From Bacteroidales bacterium (lineage in GTDB: Bacteria; Bacteroidota; Bacteroidia; Bacteroidales; Bacteroidaceae), in the NCBI GenBank assembly GCA_029218405.1, contig JAQXRG010000181.1, forward strand, positions 1 through 45,269: a stretch of DNA of 45,269 nucleotides, given 5' to 3'. The notes under the pieces are model-generated. The model was not told where the DNA came from. It was given only the letters and a program-made list of their open reading frames with translations, and searched no databases. Positions 7,405-16,197 of this stretch are shown in pieces. Every line of letters starts with the position of its first letter. Positions within the stretch are counted from its first letter, which is position 1. Both the position numbers and the translations under genes were made by a program.

Positions 7405-8799
7405 ATGAAAACATCCAGTAAATTCATCGTCGGCGCAGCCGTTCTCGTCGCAGGTCTGGGCATTGCCTACCATGCGTCGAACCCAGCTCCCGACTCGTCA
7501 TTGCCCATAGACGAGCAAATGACACAGATTCTGAACGAAGGCGGTTGCGCGTCGTGCCACACCGCCAGTCCCGAACTGCCTTTCTACGCCCAGCTTCCAG
7601 TGGCCCAGTCGCTCATCGCCGGCCACGTGGCCGAGGGCTACAAGGCCTTCGACATCGCCCCCATGATGGAGGCAATTGCCCATGACCAGGCCGTCAACGA
7701 GGTGGACCTGGCCAAAGTGGAGAAATGCGTGATGGACGGCACCATGCCCCTCGCTTCGTACTCCGTGGCCCACTGGGGGTCAGCGCTCACCGGTGCCAAG
7801 ACCAGCATCGCCCTGGACTGGGTGAAGCAGCACCGCGCGCAGTTCTATCCCAACGAGCTGGCGGCCGAAGCCTTCAAGAACGAGCCCATCCGTCCCATTC
7901 CCGACAGTGTGCCCGTGAATGCCGACAAGGTACAGCTGGGCAAGGAGCTCTACCACGACACCCGCCTGTCGGGCGACGGTACCATCTCCTGTGCCTCCTG
8001 CCACGCCATTGAGACCGCCGGTGTGGACAACCACCAGTACTCCGACGGCATCGGCGGACAGTTCGGCGGCATCAACGCGCCGACTTCCTACAACGCCGTG
8101 TTCAACTTCGTCCAGTTCTGGGACGGCCGCGCCGCCACCCTGGCCGACCAGGCCGCTGGTCCTCCCCTCAATCCGGTCGAGATGGGCTCCGCCTCGTTCG
8201 AGGAAATCGCCGCCCGCCTTGCGGAAGACGCCGCCTTCACGAAGCGCTTCTATGAGGTCTATCCCGAAGGCCTGAACCAGCAGACCATCACGGACGCCAT
8301 CGCCGAATACGAGAAGACCTTGCTCACGCCCAACTCCGCCTTCGACCGTTACCTCAAGGGAGACGAGCAGGCCCTCACCGCCGAGCAGGTGGAAGGCTAC
8401 GCCCTGTTCAAGGACTACAAGTGCGCCACCTGTCACGCCGGCGTGAACATGGGCGGACTCTCCTACGAGATGATGGGCCAGCGTGCCGATTACTTCAAGG
8501 ACCGCGAGATGAACGCGAAGTCCGGCCTGACCGACGCCGACAACGGACGCTGGGCACAGACCGGCATGGAGCGCGACCGCTACCGCTTCAAGACCCCGAG
8601 CCTGCGCAACATCGCCCTGACCTGGCCGTACTACCACGACGGCAGTGTGGCCACCTTGGAGAAAGCCATTGAGATGATGGCCCAGTACCAGGTGGGCCGC
8701 TCCATGTCCGCCGCCGAAATAGCGAAGGTGAAGGTCTTCCTCGATGCCCAGACCGGCGAATACCAGGGCCAGCGGCTGACCAACGCCAACCCGCGGTAA
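7405..8799 (+). CDS. Triheme cytochrome c peroxidase (BCCP/MauG family with extra N-terminal haem domain)
   Basis: A 464-residue exported protein with an uncleaved or signal-type N-terminal helix (residues 7-24). Three c-type haem motifs are visible: CASCH at 48-52, CASCH at 196-200 and CATCH at 340-344. The C-terminal two-thirds (from about 170) is a normal di-haem bacterial peroxidase with GRAATLADQAAGPPLNPVEM after the first domain motif and FKTPSLRNIALTWPYYHDG towards the end. The first 150 residues form a separate haem-binding domain of the kind joined to peroxidases in Bacteroidetes, and should act as a built-in electron donor. It reduces hydrogen peroxide in the periplasm. Its gene is 45 bp after ccsA and ends at a strong terminator, so maturation machinery and substrate are one transcription unit. 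Confidence 0.88.
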   Translation: MKTSSKFIVGAAVLVAGLGIAYHASNPAPDSSLPIDEQMTQILNEGGCASCHTASPELPFYAQLPVAQSLIAGHVAEGYKAFDIAPMMEAIAHDQAVNEVDLAKVEKCVMDGTMPLASYSVAHWGSALTGAKTSIALDWVKQHRAQFYPNELAAEAFKNEPIRPIPDSVPVNADKVQLGKELYHDTRLSGDGTISCASCHAIETAGVDNHQYSDGIGGQFGGINAPTSYNAVFNFVQFWDGRAATLADQAAGPPLNPVEMGSASFEEIAARLAEDAAFTKRFYEVYPEGLNQQTITDAIAEYEKTLLTPNSAFDRYLKGDEQALTAEQVEGYALFKDYKCATCHAGVNMGGLSYEMMGQRADYFKDREMNAKSGLTDADNGRWAQTGMERDRYRFKTPSLRNIALTWPYYHDGSVATLEKAIEMMAQYQVGRSMSAAEIAKVKVFLDAQTGEYQGQRLTNANPR

Positions 8800-8838
8800 G
8801 TCCTGCGCAAAGATTGCCACATCCACTTTGCAGCTGTC

Positions 8839-8898
8839 GGCAGGCAGGGGGAAAAACACGGAATCTTGTTCCCATTCCCCCTGCCTGCCCTATTTTTT
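8839..8898 (+). terminator. Rho-independent terminator of the cytochrome unit
   Basis: Perfect 15-bp arms GGCAGGCAGGGGGAA (8839-8853) and TTCCCCCTGCCTGCC (8875-8889), followed by TATTTTTTT. Confidence 0.93.
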
Positions 8899-8933
8899 TG
8901 GGCGCTGATGAGGATGTGTATTGATATTTTTGC

Positions 8934-8941
8934 TACTTTTG
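8934..8941 (+). promoter_or_regulatory. fba promoter, -7 element
   Basis: TACTTTTG fits TAnnTTTG and lies 40 bp before the fba ATG, just after the upstream terminator. The -33 region is weak. Confidence 0.6.
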
Positions 8942-8981
8942 CCTGTGGAATTTAATCACTAACATTATAAATATTACAGAA

Positions 8982-9986
8982 ATGGTTAATTACAAAGATT
9001 TAGGCTTGGTGAACACCAAAGAAATGTTTGCCAAAGCAATCAAAGGCGGCTATGCTATCCCGGCTTTCAACTTCAACAACATGGAACAAATGCAGGCCAT
9101 CATCAAAGCCGCAGTAGAGACTAAATCACCGGTTATCCTGCAGGTATCGAAGGGCGCACGCCAGTACGCTAACGCTACGCTGCTGCGCTATATGTCTCAG
9201 GGTGCCGTTGAATACGCAAAGGAACTGGGCTGCGCTCATCCTGAAATCGTTCTGCACCTCGACCACGGAGACACTTTCGAGACTTGCAAGAGCTGCATCG
9301 ACTCTGGTTTCTCTTCAGTGATGATTGACGGTTCTCACCTGCCGTACGAAGAAAACGTAGCCCTGACCAAGAAGGTGGTTGACTACGCTCATCAGTTCGA
9401 CGTAACCGTAGAAGGCGAGCTCGGTGTATTGGCCGGCGTTGAAGACGAAGTTTCTTCCGACCACCACACCTACACTGACCCCGAAGAGGTGATCGACTTC
9501 GCTACCCGCACCGGCTGCGACTCACTGGCTATCTCTATCGGTACTTCTCACGGCGCATACAAGTTCACTCCGGAACAGTGCACCATCGACCCGGCTACCG
9601 GCCGCATGGTTCCTCCTCCCTTGGCATTCAACGTACTGGACGCCGTAATGGAGAAACTCCCGGGCTTCCCCATCGTACTGCACGGTTCTTCTTCTGTTCC
9701 TCAGGACGAAGTGGAGACCATCAACAAGTTCGGCGGTGCCCTGAAGGCTGCCATCGGTATCCCCGAAGAAGAACTGCGCAAGGCTGCCAAGTCGGCTGTC
9801 TGCAAGATTAACATCGACTCTGACTCTCGTCTGGCCATGACCGCTGCCATCCGCAAGGTCTTCGCCGAGAAGCCGGCTGAGTTTGACCCGCGCAAGTACC
9901 TGGGCCCGGCTCGCGACAACATGGAGAAGCTGTACAAGCACAAGATCATCAACGTACTGGGTTCCGACGGCAAGCTGGCTGAATAA
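8982..9986 (+). CDS. fba: Fructose-1,6-bisphosphate aldolase, class II
   Basis: Zinc-dependent glycolytic and gluconeogenic aldolase, 334 residues. The zinc ligands and active site are visible in VLHLDHGDTFETC (catalytic Asp and His near residue 87-90), VEGELGVLAGVEDEV, SLAISIGTSHGAYKF, and the phosphate-binding LHGSSSVPQDEV. Length and motifs match class II type B enzymes of Bacteroidetes. Codon use is more biased toward few codons than in neighbours, as expected of a highly expressed gene. It is monocistronic between two strong terminators. Confidence 0.96.
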   Translation: MVNYKDLGLVNTKEMFAKAIKGGYAIPAFNFNNMEQMQAIIKAAVETKSPVILQVSKGARQYANATLLRYMSQGAVEYAKELGCAHPEIVLHLDHGDTFETCKSCIDSGFSSVMIDGSHLPYEENVALTKKVVDYAHQFDVTVEGELGVLAGVEDEVSSDHHTYTDPEEVIDFATRTGCDSLAISIGTSHGAYKFTPEQCTIDPATGRMVPPPLAFNVLDAVMEKLPGFPIVLHGSSSVPQDEVETINKFGGALKAAIGIPEEELRKAAKSAVCKINIDSDSRLAMTAAIRKVFAEKPAEFDPRKYLGPARDNMEKLYKHKIINVLGSDGKLAE

Positions 9987-10021
9987 TCCATCCGTTGAGC
10001 GGTCCGCCGCTTTCTACGACT

Positions 10022-10070
10022 GAAAAAAAGAGTGTGTCTTACGCAACGTAGGACACACTCTTCTTTTTTC
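10022..10070. terminator. Bidirectional terminator between fba and the DUF3332 gene
   Basis: Arms GAGTGTGTCTTACG (10030-10043) and CGTAGGACACACTC (10047-10060) with A-run before and T-run after, so it can act on both strands between convergent genes. Confidence 0.9.
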
Positions 10071-10083
10071 AGCCTTTCTCTTC

Positions 10084-10638
10084 TCACTCAGCCCTGAACA
10101 GCGAGGCTGCGCCGGTCGCGGTACGGGCCATGGCCACTCCCTCCTCGTTCGGGGCGATGGTCAGCGGCGTACCGTCCTGCTGACGGAACGTGATGGTGCC
10201 GTCCTCGTTGAGGGTGAACAGCTCGCAGGTCTCGGTTGCTGTGACCGCATTCCAGCTGCGGGTGGTCACGTCGTACACCAACTGCAGCGGCTTGTCTTCC
10301 TCGCCCACCTTCGTGATGGTGTAGCCGTCGGCGTTCGTCCGTACCACAAAGTCACCGTTCTCTCCCTTCACCCGTTGGATGGCTCCCACCTGGGCGGTCG
10401 GGTTGCTGCCCGACCAGAACTCGATGGAGTTCAGCACCAGCAGGTCGGCCAGGTAGCACACTTCGTAGATAGGTATGATGTGGAAAGCACAAAACACCAC
10501 TTCGTTGACGAACTTGTCTCCCACTCCCTGATTCCAGTCTCTCAATCCCGTCCACAACCCGAACGATCCGATGCACGACGAGCACAACAGGCTGCCACCT
10601 ACCAAGGTAGCGAATGCTTTCATTCTAAAGTCTCTCAT
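10084..10638 (-). CDS. DUF3332-type lipoprotein
   Basis: A 184-residue exported protein. A signal peptide ends in LLCSSC with the presumed lipidated cysteine at residue 22. The following segment (IGSFGLWTGLRDWNQGVGDKFVNEVVFCAFHIIP and on, stated here only by its key residues Trp24-Asn40 and the hydrophobic stretch 45-70) is the pattern of DUF3332 proteins in Bacteroides. The C-terminal half is a beta-rich domain. The second methionine (10623) gives an equally good signal peptide. Function is unknown. It is convergent with fba and divergent from the MFS gene. Confidence 0.8.
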   Translation of the reverse strand: MRDFRMKAFATLVGGSLLCSSCIGSFGLWTGLRDWNQGVGDKFVNEVVFCAFHIIPIYEVCYLADLLVLNSIEFWSGSNPTAQVGAIQRVKGENGDFVVRTNADGYTITKVGEEDKPLQLVYDVTTRSWNAVTATETCELFTLNEDGTITFRQQDGTPLTIAPNEEGVAMARTATGAASLFRAE

Positions 10639-10675
10639 TTTCTCTTTCTGATTGATAAAAATTACATCACGGTGG

Positions 10676-10683
10676 CAAAGTTA
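10676..10683 (-). promoter_or_regulatory. Promoter of the DUF3332 gene, -7 element
   Basis: Minus-strand TAACTTTG fits TAnnTTTG, with TTT 19 bp upstream. It lies in the 139-bp divergent region shared with the MFS gene. Confidence 0.6.
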
Positions 10684-10726
10684 GAAGTATTTTTCTACAA
10701 GGAAAGGAGTTTCGTCCGAAAATACG

Positions 10727-10734
10727 TATCTTTG
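10727..10734 (+). promoter_or_regulatory. Promoter of the MFS gene, -7 element
   Basis: TATCTTTG fits TAnnTTTG, 43 bp before the ATG at 10778. No convincing -33 element. Confidence 0.6.
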
Positions 10735-10777
10735 TCGTGTTTTTTAAGGAATCAATGAAAACAAGAAGCATATTACA

Positions 10778-12139
10778 ATGAAAGAACAAGTTCAAAAACG
10801 ACTGAATGACTCCTTCGCCATGCGCTGGGGAGCCTTGGCGATTGTCGCCTTCACCATGATGGCCGCTTATTATGTCAACGATGTGGTGGCCCCGTTGAAA
10901 AGTATGTTGGAAGCCTCCACGCTGGCATGGAACAGCAGCGAGTTCGGTGTCTATACCGGTGCCTACAGCTTCCTTAACGTGTTCCTGCTGATGCTCATCT
11001 GGGGCGGACTCATCCTCGACAAGTTCGGCATCCGTTTCACCGGCAAGCTAGCCACCATCCTGATGGTGGTCGGGACGTGGCTGGAGTACTATGCCATGAC
11101 CGCCCTGGCCGGTGACACCTCGACGATACTGGGCTACAAGTCGAGCGTCTTCATCGCCTCCGCCGGCTATTCGGTCTTCGGCGTGGGTGCCGAGGTGGCG
11201 GGCATCACGGTCACCAAGATGATTGCCAAGTGGTTCCGCGGAAAGGAAATGGCCACCGCCATGGGCGTGCAGGTCGCCTTGGCGCGTGTCGGCTCACAGG
11301 GAGCCTATGCCGTCGCCATCCCCCTGGCCCGTGCCTACGAGCTGACGACCCCCGTCCTGGTCGGACTGGTCTGCTTGGTGGGCGGCATGATTGCCTTCTT
11401 CTCCTTCTCGGTGCTCGACAAGAAGCTTGACCGGCAGATTGCCGCTTCCGCCACGGAGGAGAACGACGAGAAGTTCTCGTTCAGCGACGTGAAGAACATT
11501 GTCACCAATCCCGGCTTCTGGCTCATCGCCCTGCTGTGCGTACTGTTCTATTCCTGCGTCTTCCCCTTCCAGAAGTTCGCCTCCGAGCTGATGATTACCA
11601 AGTACGGCATCGACGAGAACGTGGCAGGCACCATTGCCGGTCTTCCCGCCCTGGGAGCCCTGTTCCTGACGCCGGTCTTCGGCGGCATGATTGACAAACG
11701 CGGAAAAGCGGCCTCCATCATGATGTTGGGTGCCGCCATGCTGATTGGTGTCCACTGCATCTACGCCCTGCCGTTCATCACCGCCTCGTGGGTGGCCATC
11801 GTTCTGATGATCGTGCTGGGTATCGCCTTCTCCTTGGTGCCGTCGGCCATGTGGCCCTCTGTTGCCAAGATATTCCCCGCCCAGCAGTTGGGCACGGCCT
11901 ATGCCTTGATTTTCTTCATCCAGAACATCGGCCTGTGGGGCATCCCCACCCTCATCGGCGCTGTCCTCGACAGTTTCTGTGTGGTGGGCACCACCGAGTC
12001 GGGCAGCAAGCTGTACGACTACACCCTGCCCATGTGCATCTTCACGGGCATTGCCGTCCTCTCCATGCTGATTGCCCTCGCCCTGAAAGTGGCCGACAAG
12101 AAATACGGTTACAAGCTGGAGGAAGCGAACATCCGATGA
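10778..12139 (+). CDS. MFS transporter, possibly MFSD1-like
   Basis: A 453-residue inner-membrane protein with about twelve hydrophobic segments in two halves, joined by a charged central loop (residues about 215-235, rich in Lys, Asp and Glu). The first helix carries RWGALAIVAFTMMAAYYVNDVVAP, quoted here in its key residues Arg16, Trp17, Tyr31 and Asp34, which recalls the MFSD1 branch of the superfamily; this subfamily link is tentative. MFS loop motif is present in GGLILDKFGIR. The substrate cannot be told from sequence. Its neighbours (aldolase, lipoprotein) give no clue because terminators separate them. Confidence 0.8.
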   Translation: MKEQVQKRLNDSFAMRWGALAIVAFTMMAAYYVNDVVAPLKSMLEASTLAWNSSEFGVYTGAYSFLNVFLLMLIWGGLILDKFGIRFTGKLATILMVVGTWLEYYAMTALAGDTSTILGYKSSVFIASAGYSVFGVGAEVAGITVTKMIAKWFRGKEMATAMGVQVALARVGSQGAYAVAIPLARAYELTTPVLVGLVCLVGGMIAFFSFSVLDKKLDRQIAASATEENDEKFSFSDVKNIVTNPGFWLIALLCVLFYSCVFPFQKFASELMITKYGIDENVAGTIAGLPALGALFLTPVFGGMIDKRGKAASIMMLGAAMLIGVHCIYALPFITASWVAIVLMIVLGIAFSLVPSAMWPSVAKIFPAQQLGTAYALIFFIQNIGLWGIPTLIGAVLDSFCVVGTTESGSKLYDYTLPMCIFTGIAVLSMLIALALKVADKKYGYKLEEANIR

Positions 12140-12181
12140 CAGACCGGCGGCGGCCTGTCGGACGGCCTTGACAATCCTTGA

Positions 12182-12232
12182 AAAACAACGGAGCCAACGC
12201 CCGGACAACTACATCGTCCGGGCGTTGGCTCC
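12182..12232 (-). terminator. Terminator between the MFS and DUF4831 genes
   Basis: Perfect 17-bp arms GGAGCCAACGCCCGGAC (12190-12206) and GTCCGGGCGTTGGCTCC (12216-12232). Read on the minus strand it is followed by GTTGTTTTT, so it ends the nnrDE-DUF4831 transcript; it may also stop the MFS transcript. Confidence 0.85.
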
Positions 12233-12282
12233 ACTGGCATAGGCACCGTCGGCCTCAGTCCTCCGTTCTGGTCCCTCCTGCG

Positions 12283-13332
12283 TCAGTCCTTGTCAATCTT
12301 CAGCACGGCTCCTGTGGACGGATGGAACACCACCCGGGTATTGACGCGCGCGTCAAAGAGCTTCGTCACCAAGGTCTCGGTCGTGCCGAACTGTGTCACG
12401 GGCAACTCCCCTTCGTACAGCTTCTTTCCCTCGTACACCACCTTCACCTTTCCTTTTCCCGGCAGGTTGTACTGCACCCCGTCGGGCCGCTTCTTCTTGC
12501 TCGGCTCTTCCGGGAGGACAGGCAGCGGCGCCACGCTGCTTACATTAATATATAAGGGAGCACCCGCGAGGTCGTCCTCGGGCAGTACGCCCAGACGGGT
12601 GGAGAAACGCGCCACCACCTTATCCACCAGCTTGTCCTCGGGCGCTATCCGGAAGGTGAAGACCTGGTCCTCACGGTCGGTCGAGCCCGTGAACAATTCC
12701 ATCATGGCCTTCTCCTGCCGGTTCAGGTTGTCGATGACCAACTGCAGCGAGGCACCGTCCTTCGGCATCGTGTCAGCCTGACCACGCAGAATCAGGTTCC
12801 GGCTCTCACGGATATTATAAATGTCCTTGGCCGTCAGCTCCGCCATCTTCGCCGTCGAGCCGGCCATCAGGATTTCCTCCGTCAGGTAGTCACGTGGGTT
12901 CACCCGCGCCGCCGGCTTCTCCAGCTTATACGCCGGCTGGTCCAGCAGGTCCTGTCCGGTGGTGTTGATGGCGCGCAGGATGCCGTCCTCAGTCAGGTCC
13001 ACCTTGGAGAGCACCTCCCGGTCCTTCAGTTTCACGATGTACGCCTTCGTCGAGTCGGGCACTCCCACCGACCCGACCTCCACACACTTGATTTCCCAGT
13101 GCGTTTCCGGCTCCGCCTTCACGTTGTTGATGCGGAGATAACGGTTGGCATACTGGCACAACTCCCCCGGCTGGTAGGTCACCTTCGTGGCCACCACCCG
13201 CACCTCCAGCGCCGTCTTGGGCAAAAAGAAAGCGACACCTTCCCCCTCACCGGGCACATAACTGTTGATTTCCTGCGCCGGAAGTCCCGTGCACGCCAGC
13301 CCTGCTAAGGCCGCAATAAACATCTTTCTCAT
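12283..13332 (-). CDS. DUF4831 family exported protein
   Basis: A 349-residue protein with a cleavable signal peptide (MRKMFIAALAGLACTGLPAQ). The start of the mature protein, with FFLPKTALEVRVVATKVTYQPGEL (key residues Pro38, Lys39, Thr40, Val44), is the signature of DUF4831, found widely in Bacteroidales. The rest alternates beta strands, with a repeat-like C-terminal beta domain that includes the basic PSKKKRPDG. Function is unknown. It follows nnrDE after 10 bp on the same strand and is probably co-transcribed; that pairing is the only functional hint. Confidence 0.82.
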   Translation of the reverse strand: MRKMFIAALAGLACTGLPAQEINSYVPGEGEGVAFFLPKTALEVRVVATKVTYQPGELCQYANRYLRINNVKAEPETHWEIKCVEVGSVGVPDSTKAYIVKLKDREVLSKVDLTEDGILRAINTTGQDLLDQPAYKLEKPAARVNPRDYLTEEILMAGSTAKMAELTAKDIYNIRESRNLILRGQADTMPKDGASLQLVIDNLNRQEKAMMELFTGSTDREDQVFTFRIAPEDKLVDKVVARFSTRLGVLPEDDLAGAPLYINVSSVAPLPVLPEEPSKKKRPDGVQYNLPGKGKVKVVYEGKKLYEGELPVTQFGTTETLVTKLFDARVNTRVVFHPSTGAVLKIDKD

Positions 13333-13342
13333 ACTAAACCGT

Positions 13343-14860
13343 TTATTTAGTTCCCATCAGTAATTTCCACGCCTCGGGCAGCGCATACGAGATGTCGCTG
13401 GCCGTCATGCTGATCTCGCCCATGCGATGGGCCGCCACGTCACCGGCCAGCCCGTGCACATATACGCCCAGCCGGCAGGCCTCCTCGGGCGTGTATCCCT
13501 GCGCCAGCAGTCCCAGCAGGATACCCGTCAGCACGTCCCCGCTGCCGCCGGTCGCCATGCCCGGGTTGCCCGTCGGATTGAAGAAGCACTTGCCGTCGGG
13601 CGTGATGACCGCCGTCCAAGCCCCCTTCAGCACGATGTAGCACTGCAGGTAGTCCGCCAGGTCCTTGGCCTTCGACAACCGTTCGAAGCTGTTGCTGCAC
13701 CGGCCCACGATGCGCTCCAACTCCTTCACATGCGGTGTCAGGATGACGTTTTTCGGCAGGTCGTTCAGGTGGTTGCGGTGCGTGCTGAACACGTTCAGCG
13801 CATCGGCATCCAGCACAACAGGCACCGCGCATTCTTTCAGCTGCTCGATGGTGGCCAACGCCGTGTCCTCCTCCTGTCCCAGACCCGGACCGATGGCCAC
13901 CGCCTGGTAGCTGTCCAGGTCCACCGGCTCGGCGAAGTAGCGTTCCTGCACGTCATCCTGCACCAGTGCCTCGGGCACCGATGTCTGCACGATGGTGTGG
14001 TTGCACACCGGGACGTGCACCGTCAGCAGCCCGATGCCGGAACGCAGTGCCGCCTTGGCGGCCAGCACCGATGCGCCCGCCATGCCGTACGAGCCGGCAA
14101 TCAACAGTCCGTGCCCGAACATCCCCTTGTGGGCGAAGCGGTTGCGCGGCTTTATCATGGCCCGCACCTCCTCGGCCTCCGTAATCTCATAGTCAGCCTG
14201 CACCTTACTGAGGAACTCCTTGCTGATGCCGATGTCCAGCAGTTTCCACTCGCCGATGAGCTCCTGATTCTCGGCGAAGAAGAACGAGAGCTTGGGCAGC
14301 TGGATGCTCAAGGTCACATCCGCCTTGATGATGTTGTTGCGGATGTTGTACGAATTGTCCTCTCCCATCAGTCCGGAAGGCAGGTCAATGGACACCACCT
14401 TCGACTGCGAGGCATTGATGTACTTCACCACCGAAGCGAAGCCCCCGCTCAACGGCTTGTTGAGTCCCGACCCGAACAGGCCGTCGATGACCACATCGTT
14501 CGACCCCAGCTTGGGAGGGTCGAACTTCGAGCTGATTTCATGGTAAGCCATGAAACCCATCTGCTGCAGGCGGCGTATGTTGGTCAGGCAGTTGTCGGAC
14601 AGCACGCCCGTGACATTGAACAGGTACACCTCCACCGGATAGTCCCGCTGGTGCAGCATCCGGGCCACCGCCACAGCATCGCCGCCGTTGTTGCCCGCTC
14701 CGGCAAAGACCACCATACGGTGCGACTTGTCAAAGCGCTTGCAGATTTCCTCCGTGAGCAGCGTAGCCGCCTTTTCCATCAGGTTAATGGACAATATCGA
14801 TTCGTGAGCGACGGTATATGCGTCCGCCTCTTTTTGTTGCAAACAACTTAAAATCTTCAT
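13343..14860 (-). CDS. nnr: Bifunctional NAD(P)H-hydrate repair enzyme (epimerase + ADP-dependent dehydratase)
   Basis: Repairs damaged NADHX and NADPHX. The 505-residue protein has an N-terminal YjeF_N epimerase domain (residues 1-210) with VVFAGAGNNGGDAVAVARML and a C-terminal ribokinase-like YjeF_C dehydratase domain (about 225-500) with AVAIGPGLG, VLDADALNVF, LTPHVKELERI and the nucleotide-binding GNPGMATGGSGDVLTG. Length is normal for the fused enzyme. The gene starts in a divergent region with hpt; the best minus-strand -7 candidate (near 14891-14898, TACTTTTA) departs from consensus in the last base. Confidence 0.95.
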   Translation of the reverse strand: MKILSCLQQKEADAYTVAHESILSINLMEKAATLLTEEICKRFDKSHRMVVFAGAGNNGGDAVAVARMLHQRDYPVEVYLFNVTGVLSDNCLTNIRRLQQMGFMAYHEISSKFDPPKLGSNDVVIDGLFGSGLNKPLSGGFASVVKYINASQSKVVSIDLPSGLMGEDNSYNIRNNIIKADVTLSIQLPKLSFFFAENQELIGEWKLLDIGISKEFLSKVQADYEITEAEEVRAMIKPRNRFAHKGMFGHGLLIAGSYGMAGASVLAAKAALRSGIGLLTVHVPVCNHTIVQTSVPEALVQDDVQERYFAEPVDLDSYQAVAIGPGLGQEEDTALATIEQLKECAVPVVLDADALNVFSTHRNHLNDLPKNVILTPHVKELERIVGRCSNSFERLSKAKDLADYLQCYIVLKGAWTAVITPDGKCFFNPTGNPGMATGGSGDVLTGILLGLLAQGYTPEEACRLGVYVHGLAGDVAAHRMGEISMTASDISYALPEAWKLLMGTK

Positions 14861-14985
14861 GGTTCTTCAGTTCATATTCAATTTGAGCCGTAAAAGTACG
14901 AAAAAACCGCTTATCCTCTCCCTTTTTCTCCCGAAAATATCTTAAATACCTCCGTAAGAATAGGGAAATATTGGCAAATAATTTG

Positions 14986-14993
14986 TAGATTTG
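14986..14993 (+). promoter_or_regulatory. Promoter of the hpt-adk-obgE operon, -7 element
   Basis: TAGATTTG fits TAnnTTTG. The implied transcription start near 15000 lies after the ATG at 14995, so translation must begin at ATG 15022. Confidence 0.6.
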
Positions 14994-15021
14994 CATGATT
15001 TTTAAATATACAGCAGCAATT

Positions 15022-15582
15022 ATGAACAGCATTCGTATCAAAGACAAGCAATTTGTCACCTTTCTTCCGGAAGAGAAAATCCTTCAGGCAGTCCGACGGG
15101 TGGCCGATGACATCAACCGGGACCTGGCGGACACCCAGCCCGTGTTCGTCAGCATCCTCAACGGCGCGTTCATGTTCACCGCCGACCTGATGAAGCTCAT
15201 CACCCTCCCCTGCGAAGTGTCGTTCACCAAGGTCGCTTCCTACGAAGGGACATCCTCCACCGGCCGGGTCAAGGAGCTCATCGGCTTGAACACCGACATC
15301 GAAGGCCGCACCGTGGTGATTGTGGAAGACATCATTGATACGGGCCACACCATGAAGGCCCTGCTCGAAACCCTCCGCGCCCGCCGTCCCAAGGACATCC
15401 GCATCGCCACCCTGCTGCTCAAGCCCGGCAAGCTGCAGGTGGACCTGCAGGTCGATTACGTAGCCATGAGCATCCCCAACGAATTCATTGTGGGCTACGG
15501 GCTCGACTACGACGGACTGGGGCGCAACTACCGGGACATCTACGTCGTGCAGGAAGAGACAGAAGAGAACGCAAGCAATTGA
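15022..15582 (+). CDS. hpt: Hypoxanthine phosphoribosyltransferase
   Basis: Purine salvage enzyme making IMP or GMP from hypoxanthine or guanine and PRPP. Taking ATG 15022 (MNSIRIKDKQFVTFL) gives 186 residues. The PRPP-binding signature VVIVEDIIDTGHTM is at about residue 95-108, the flexible-loop region SYEGTSSTGRV at about 72-82, and the base-binding segment IPNEFIVGYGLDYDGLGRN near the end. The start is chosen from the -7 element at 14986. First gene of a plus-strand operon with adk 30 bp behind. Confidence 0.93.
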   Translation: MNSIRIKDKQFVTFLPEEKILQAVRRVADDINRDLADTQPVFVSILNGAFMFTADLMKLITLPCEVSFTKVASYEGTSSTGRVKELIGLNTDIEGRTVVIVEDIIDTGHTMKALLETLRARRPKDIRIATLLLKPGKLQVDLQVDYVAMSIPNEFIVGYGLDYDGLGRNYRDIYVVQEETEENASN

Positions 15583-15612
15583 TTGTTAATTATAAATTTA
15601 AATTTGAGTAAT

Positions 15613-16182
15613 ATGTTGAACATTGTAATTTTCGGTGCGCCCGGTTCCGGCAAAGGGACACAGAGCGCACGCATCGTAGAAAAGTATGGACTGAACCATA
15701 TCTCCACCGGCGACGTACTCCGCGCCGAAATCAAGAACGGTACCGAACTGGGCAAGACCGCCAAGAGCTACATCGACAACGGCCAGCTCATCCCCGACGC
15801 GCTGATGATTGACATCCTGGCCAGCGTGTTCGACAGCTTCAAGGACAGCAAGGGCGTCATCTTCGACGGCTTCCCCCGCACCATCGCACAGGCCGAAGCC
15901 CTGAAGGAAATGCTCAAGGCACGCGGACAGGAAGTGTCGGTGATGCTCGACCTCGAAGTGCCCGAAGACGAACTGATGACCCGCCTCATCAAGCGTGGAC
16001 AGGAGTCCGGACGCGCCGACGACAACGAGGAGACCATCAAGAAGCGCCTCGTGGTCTATCACTCGCAGACCGCCCCGCTCATCGACTGGTACAAGAAGGA
16101 CGGCAAGTACTGCCACATCCAGGGCCTCGGCACCATGGAAGGCATCTTCGCCGACATCTGCGCCGCTATTGACAAGCTCTAA
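15613..16182 (+). CDS. adk: Adenylate kinase
   Basis: Catalyses ATP + AMP to 2 ADP. From ATG 15613 (MLNIVIFGAPGSGKGTQS) the protein has 189 residues, the usual length of the short Bacteroidetes form. The P-loop GAPGSGKG, the AMP-binding HISTGDVLRAEI, FDGFPRT, and the reduced LID segment around RGQESGRADDNEE are visible; there are no zinc cysteines in the LID. The longer frame from 15583 would add ten residues not seen in the family. A TAAATTTG at 15599-15606 could give a nearly leaderless transcript, but co-transcription with hpt is simpler. Confidence 0.95.
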   Translation: MLNIVIFGAPGSGKGTQSARIVEKYGLNHISTGDVLRAEIKNGTELGKTAKSYIDNGQLIPDALMIDILASVFDSFKDSKGVIFDGFPRTIAQAEALKEMLKARGQEVSVMLDLEVPEDELMTRLIKRGQESGRADDNEETIKKRLVVYHSQTAPLIDWYKKDGKYCHIQGLGTMEGIFADICAAIDKL

Positions 16183-16197
16183 CCCCTATCATCGTCT

